Shown in pieces: positions 40,593 through 44,447 of a DNA stretch of 44,447 nt (position 1 is its first letter; every line of letters starts with the position of its first letter). A program made the position numbers and the translations under genes. Source of the DNA: Pseudomonadota bacterium (lineage in GTDB: Bacteria > Pseudomonadota > Gammaproteobacteria > Burkholderiales > SHXO01); NCBI GenBank assembly GCA_023430065.1, contig JAEZCG010000085.1, positions 1-44,447 of the forward strand, written 5' to 3'. The notes under the pieces are model-generated. The model worked only from the letters and a program-made list of their open reading frames with translations, was not told the DNA's origin and searched no databases.

Positions 40593-42128
40593 CTATGACC
40601 GCCACTCGTGCGTGCTCTCGATGCGCCCTTGTGCATCGACCGACTCCAGGCGCACGGTGAATCCCCACAGCCGGCCGAGGTGACGCATCACCTCGTCGGC
40701 CTGGCGATCGTGCAGCGGTCGGCCGCGATAGATGTGGTTGCGCAGCACCAGGGAGCGGTCGCTCTCGCGGTAGTAGCGCGCCACCTGGATATCGGGCAGC
40801 CGGTTTTCGCGCCGGTAGTGTTCGGCGAGCATGCGACGCACGCGACGGTAGCCCTGGTCGTCGTGGATGCTATCGACCAGCAGGTCGGCCTCGCCCTCGT
40901 GGTCCGCGACGACGAACAGGCGAAGGTCGCGGATCAGCTTCGGCGACAGGTACTGGCTGATGAAGGACTCGTCCTTGAAGTTGCGCATCGCAAAATCGAG
41001 TTGCCGAATCCAGTCGGTTCCCGCGAGTTCCGGAAACCAGTGGCGATCCTCATCCGTCGGGGTCTCGCACATGCGCCGGATGTCCTGCATCATCGCGAAA
41101 CCCAGCGCGTAGGGATTGATGCCGTGATAGCCCTGCTCGTCGAACCCGCGCTGCGTCACCACGTTGGTGTGGTGATGCAGGAACTCGAACATGAAGGCGT
41201 CAGCGATCTGGCGCTTGTCGTAGAGCCGGTTGACGAGGGTGTAGTGCCAGAAGGTCGCCCAGCCCTCGTTCATGACCTTCGTCTGCACCTGCGGATAGAA
41301 GTACTGCGAGAGCTTGCGCACGATACGCACGAGTTCGCGCTGCCACGGCGCGAGTGCCGGAGAGTGCTTCTCGACGAAGTACAGCAGGTTCTCCTCCGGC
41401 TCCGCCGGGAAGGCGCGACCGTCGGCTGCAACCGGCTCCGCCTCCTTCTGCGGGACGGTGGTGCGCCACAGGTCGTCGAACAGGCGGCGCTCGTGCTCGG
41501 CCCGTTCGAGGCGGCGTGCCTCGCGCTCCCGCGAAGACATCGGCTGTGGCCTGCGGTAGCGGTCGACGCCGTAATCCATGAGTGCGTGGCAGGAATCGAT
41601 CAGTTCCTCCACCTGCGACACGCCGTGCCGTTCCTCGCATTCCATCACGTAGCGCCGCGCGAACACCAGATAATCGAGGATGGCGTCGGCCTGGGTGAAC
41701 TGGCGGAACAGGTAGTTGCCCTTGAAGAACGAGTTGTGGCCGTAGCAGGCGTGCGCAACGACCAGCGCCTGCATGACCATCGTGTTCTCCTCCATGAGGT
41801 AGGCGATGCAGGGATTGGAGTTGATCACGATCTCGTAGGCCAGGCCCTGATAGCCCTTGCGGTACGCCGCCTCGTTGCGGATGAACGATTTGCCGTAGGA
41901 CCAGTGCGGGTAGCCCAGCGGCAGGCCGCTGGAGGCGTAGGCGTCGAGCATCTGCTCCGAGCTGATGATCTCGATCTGATTGGGGTAGGTGTCGAGGCCG
42001 AATTCCCCGGCGGCTTCCGCGATCGCGTCGTGGTAGCGCTCGATCAGGTCGAACTCCCACTCGGGACCGTGCGGAAGCGGCATCTCGTAGCTCTTGGATG
42101 CCGCACCCGGGCCGATCATCGCGCTCAT
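40593..42128 (-). CDS. spoVR: SpoVR family protein
   Basis: 511 residues from the ATG at 42128, which overlaps the yeaH stop (ATGA). It matches the SpoVR/YcgB family throughout: FDLIERYHDAIAEAAGEFGL, TYPNQIEIISSEQMLDAYAS, PLGYPHWSYGKSFIRNEAAY, VINSNPCIAYLMEENTMVMQ, VVAHACYGHNSFFKGNYLFR, MNEGWATFWHYTLVNRLY and FMFEFLHHHTNVVTQRGFDE. Many conserved His/Glu residues could bind metal, but the activity is unknown. SpoVR is named for a Bacillus spore cortex role; in proteobacteria it always travels with prkA and yeaH and is linked to stationary phase and stress. Here the three genes occur in the canonical order on the minus strand. Confidence 0.96.
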   Translation of the reverse strand: MSAMIGPGAASKSYEMPLPHGPEWEFDLIERYHDAIAEAAGEFGLDTYPNQIEIISSEQMLDAYASSGLPLGYPHWSYGKSFIRNEAAYRKGYQGLAYEIVINSNPCIAYLMEENTMVMQALVVAHACYGHNSFFKGNYLFRQFTQADAILDYLVFARRYVMECEERHGVSQVEELIDSCHALMDYGVDRYRRPQPMSSREREARRLERAEHERRLFDDLWRTTVPQKEAEPVAADGRAFPAEPEENLLYFVEKHSPALAPWQRELVRIVRKLSQYFYPQVQTKVMNEGWATFWHYTLVNRLYDKRQIADAFMFEFLHHHTNVVTQRGFDEQGYHGINPYALGFAMMQDIRRMCETPTDEDRHWFPELAGTDWIRQLDFAMRNFKDESFISQYLSPKLIRDLRLFVVADHEGEADLLVDSIHDDQGYRRVRRMLAEHYRRENRLPDIQVARYYRESDRSLVLRNHIYRGRPLHDRQADEVMRHLGRLWGFTVRLESVDAQGRIESTHEWRS

Positions 42129-43393
42129 GCCGCATTCTCCTTCGCGAACAGGTCGCGGAAGACCGGATAGATGTCCTGCGGCTGACTCACCCGCTTCATG
42201 GCGAAATTGTCTTCCTCGCCCTGAAGCTCCTCGTACTCGGCCCACAGGGGACTCTTGCGCGAGTACTCCTCCTCGGGGGTTTCGATGTAGGCGAAGTAGC
42301 GGGTCAGCGGCAGCAGCTGCTCGCGCAGGAAGCGGGTGCTCTTGCCCGCATCGGCGCCGAAGGCATCCCCGTCGGATGCCTGGGCGGCGTAGATGTTCCA
42401 CTCTCCGACCGGGAAGCGGGCGGTCACCACCGCCCTCATCAGTTCGAGGGCGGACAGCACCACCGTTCCGCCGCTGCGCTGGTCGTAGAAGAACGTGTCC
42501 TCGTCCACCTCCTCGGCCTCGTCGGTGTGGCGGATGAACACCAGCTCGACGTGCTCGTACTTGCGCGTCAGGAACAGGTAGAGCAGCGTGAAGAAGCGCT
42601 TGGCCAAGTCCTTCTTGCGCTCGTCCATCGATGCCGACACGTCCATCAGACAGAACATCACCGCGCGGGCCACCGGCGCAGGCTGCACGATGCGGTGGCG
42701 GTAGCGCAGATCGACGTCGTCGAGAAAGGGCACGCGCGCCAGGCGCACCTCCAGATCCAGGATGCGCGCTTCGAGCGCCTGGATGCGAGCGGGCTCCGCC
42801 GACTCGCGCAGCAATTGCGCCAGCGCCTCTCGCAGCATGTCCAGTTCCTCGTGCAGCGGGCCGCCCAGCGCGATGCGGCGCGCCAGCGCGGTCTTCATGG
42901 TGCGCACGACGCTCAGGTTGCTCGGAGCCCCGTCCTTGACGTAGCCCGCCCGTACGAGCTTCTTGTGCTGGGCTTCGGCCAGGGTGGTACGCATGAGGTT
43001 CGGGAGTTCGAGATCTTCGAAGAAGATGTCGAGGAACTCGTCGCGCGACAGGCTGAACACGAAGTCGTCCGTGGATTCTCCGGTGCCCGGATCCCGCGAG
43101 CCGCCGCCTCCACCTCCGCCGTTCGGACGCTGGATTCGATCGCCGCGCACGAATTCGCGGTTGCCGGGGTGGACCGACTCCCAGTCGCCGCCTGAGCCAT
43201 AGCCGAACCCGGGTTCGGAGATGTCCTTGGCCGGGACCTTGACTTCGCCGCCCTGGATCATGTCCTTGATCGAGCGGTCGGCCACCATGCCCTTGACCGC
43301 CCGCCTGATGTGGTGCTTGTAGCGCCGGATGAAGCGCTCGCGGTTCACCGCGCTCTTGTTGCGTCCGTTCAGCCGTCGGTCGATCAGGTGCAT
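42125..43393 (-). CDS. yeaH: YeaH/YhbH family protein (DUF444)
   Basis: 422 residues. It starts MHLIDRRLNGRNKSAVNRER and contains FIRRYKHHIRRAV, PGNREFVRGDRIQRP, a glycine-rich linker (about residues 91-97) and LSRDEFLDIFFEDLELPNLM. The C-terminal von Willebrand A-like domain has AVMFCLMDVSASMDERKKDL (MIDAS-type D-x-S-x-S) and VVLSALELMRAVVTARFPVG. VWA domains bind metal-dependent protein partners; the accepted proposal is a role with PrkA kinase and SpoVR. The stop overlaps the spoVR start, and the prkA stop lies 87 bases upstream. Confidence 0.96.
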   Translation of the reverse strand: MHLIDRRLNGRNKSAVNRERFIRRYKHHIRRAVKGMVADRSIKDMIQGGEVKVPAKDISEPGFGYGSGGDWESVHPGNREFVRGDRIQRPNGGGGGGGSRDPGTGESTDDFVFSLSRDEFLDIFFEDLELPNLMRTTLAEAQHKKLVRAGYVKDGAPSNLSVVRTMKTALARRIALGGPLHEELDMLREALAQLLRESAEPARIQALEARILDLEVRLARVPFLDDVDLRYRHRIVQPAPVARAVMFCLMDVSASMDERKKDLAKRFFTLLYLFLTRKYEHVELVFIRHTDEAEEVDEDTFFYDQRSGGTVVLSALELMRAVVTARFPVGEWNIYAAQASDGDAFGADAGKSTRFLREQLLPLTRYFAYIETPEEEYSRKSPLWAEYEELQGEEDNFAMKRVSQPQDIYPVFRDLFAKENAA

Positions 43394-43480
43394 GTGCGTT
43401 CTCTCGTCTTCAGGGACTGTAGGCGGGCGGCGGGTGGCCGATCAGCCGCCCGCCTTGCCACGGCCTGCCTTCCCGGTCCG

Positions 43481-44447
43481 TCACGAGGACTTCTGCACGC
43501 GCAGATACCACTCGGACAGCAGGCGTACCTGCTTCTCCGTGTAGCCCTTCGACACCATGCGCTCGACGAAACTCTGGTGCTTCTTCTGGTCCTCTGCCGA
43601 GGCCTTCGCGTTGAAGGAGATCACCGGCAGCAGGTCCTCGGTGCTCGAGAACATCTTCTTTTCGATCACCTCGCGCAGTTTCTCGTAGCTGCTCCAGGCC
43701 GGGTTCTTGCCGGCGTTGTTGGCCCGCGCGCGCAGCACGAAGTTCACCACCTCGTTGCGGAAATCCTTGGGATTGGCGATGCCGGCCGGCTTCTCGATCT
43801 TCTCCAGTTCGGTGTTGAGCGCCGCGCGGTCGAAGATCTCGCCGGTATCGGGATCGCGATACTCCTCGTCCTGCAGCCAGCAATCGGCGTAGGTCACGTA
43901 GCGATCGAAGATGTTCTGCCCGTACTCGGAGTAGGACTCCAGATACGCCGTCTGGATCTCCTTGCCGATGAACTCGGCGTAGCGCGTCGCCAGGTGCTCC
44001 TTGATGAACGCGAGGTACTTCTGCTCCGTCTCGGCGGGGAACTGCTCGCGCTCGATCTGCTGCTCGAGCACGTACATCAGGTGCACCGGGTTGGCGGCGA
44101 CCTCGGTCGAGTCGAAGTTGAAGACCTTGGAGAGGATCTTGAGCGCGAAGCGCGTCGAGATGCCGCTCATGCCTTCGTCGACGCCGGCGTAGTCGCGGTA
44201 CTCCTGGATGGACTTCGCGCGCGGATCGGTGTCCTTGAGGTTGTCACCGTCGTACACCAGCATCTTGCTGAAGATGCTCGAGTTCTCGGGCTCCTTCAGG
44301 CGCGTGAGCACCGAGAACTGCGCCATCATCTTGAGCGTGCCCGGCGCGCAGGTCGCCTCGGCGAGCGAGGAGCCGCGGATCAGCTTCTCGTTGATCTTGA
44401 CCTCTTCGGTCACGCGCAGGCAGTACGGCACCTTCACGATGTAGATG
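43481..44447 (-). CDS. prkA: PrkA serine protein kinase, C-terminal part
   Basis: The last 321 residues of PrkA, open at the right edge; the in-frame sequence continues past the first GTG/ATG-like codons, so no start is present. Typical PrkA segments are PYCLRVTEEVKINEKLIRGS, CAPGTLKMMAQFSVLTRLKE, GMSGISTRFALKILSKVFNF, EREQFPAETEQKYLAFIKEH, DRYVTYADCWLQDEEYRDP and FRNEVVNFVLRARANNAGKN. The N-terminal AAA+ domain is outside the window. PrkA phosphorylates or acts as a AAA+ protease-like protein in stress physiology. It is the first gene of prkA-yeaH-spoVR. Confidence 0.97.
   Translation of the reverse strand, partial: IYIVKVPYCLRVTEEVKINEKLIRGSSLAEATCAPGTLKMMAQFSVLTRLKEPENSSIFSKMLVYDGDNLKDTDPRAKSIQEYRDYAGVDEGMSGISTRFALKILSKVFNFDSTEVAANPVHLMYVLEQQIEREQFPAETEQKYLAFIKEHLATRYAEFIGKEIQTAYLESYSEYGQNIFDRYVTYADCWLQDEEYRDPDTGEIFDRAALNTELEKIEKPAGIANPKDFRNEVVNFVLRARANNAGKNPAWSSYEKLREVIEKKMFSSTEDLLPVISFNAKASAEDQKKHQSFVERMVSKGYTEKQVRLLSEWYLRVQKSS

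Overview
The window is GC-rich chromosomal DNA, most likely from a betaproteobacterium. The evidence is a Fur-controlled tonB-exbB-exbD-hemP cluster with a catecholate-type receptor and a PiuC hydroxylase, a DUF1840 gene, a three-subunit 2-oxoacid oxidoreductase of the kind known from Azoarcus/Thauera, and a prkA-yeaH-spoVR operon. No rRNA, tRNA or CRISPR array was seen. The genus cannot be fixed from the sequence alone.

Left part (1-10.4 kb): a truncated membrane-protein gene at the edge; a secreted sulfatase-fold protein with a damaged active-site signature plus a small hotdog thioesterase-like gene; an IlvD/Edd-type Fe-S dehydratase; a small secreted protein and a membrane-anchored HELLH metalloprotease-like protein; and an acyl-CoA metabolism group (acyl-CoA ligase, quinone oxidoreductase-like reductase, ACAD10/11-like phosphotransferase, divergent SDR). 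A perfect 16-bp inverted repeat lies between two genes of that group.

10.4-15.6 kb is an iron-uptake transcription unit on the minus strand: tonB, exbB, exbD, hemP, TonB-dependent siderophore receptor, piuC. It starts from a clear sigma-70 promoter overlapped by a Fur box. It is followed by a class I aminotransferase, an alpha/beta hydrolase, a histidine kinase/response regulator pair and an MDR-family NADP oxidoreductase.

21,428-24,105 is a foreign, visibly AT-richer 2.68-kb transposon of the IS1595 family. Its ends are defined here by 24-bp imperfect terminal inverted repeats and a perfect 8-bp target duplication (AAAAGAAA). It carries the transposase and five passenger genes: an 80-aa ORF coupled to the transposase, a 52-aa Lys/Ser-rich ORF, two overlapping small minus-strand genes, and a DUF3800 gene broken by one amber codon. 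A promoter-like site and a UUCG-loop terminator at the right end suggest a short non-coding RNA. The element landed in the A-tract of a rho-independent terminator that probably served the upstream oxidoreductase.

Right part (24.4-44.4 kb): an MFS transporter that may be leaderless; korC-korA-korB (NADP-linked 2-oxoacid:ferredoxin-type oxidoreductase) with two small envelope genes and an NTF2-like gene; an Lrp/AsnC regulator divergent from a lone AceE-type E1 dehydrogenase (a context like mdeR-mdeB); a tandem-PepSY protein; DUF1840; a frameshifted SoxZ-like secreted gene; a DHH-family phosphoesterase; malto-oligosyltrehalose trehalohydrolase; and the stress/stationary-phase operon prkA-yeaH-spoVR, with prkA cut by the window edge.
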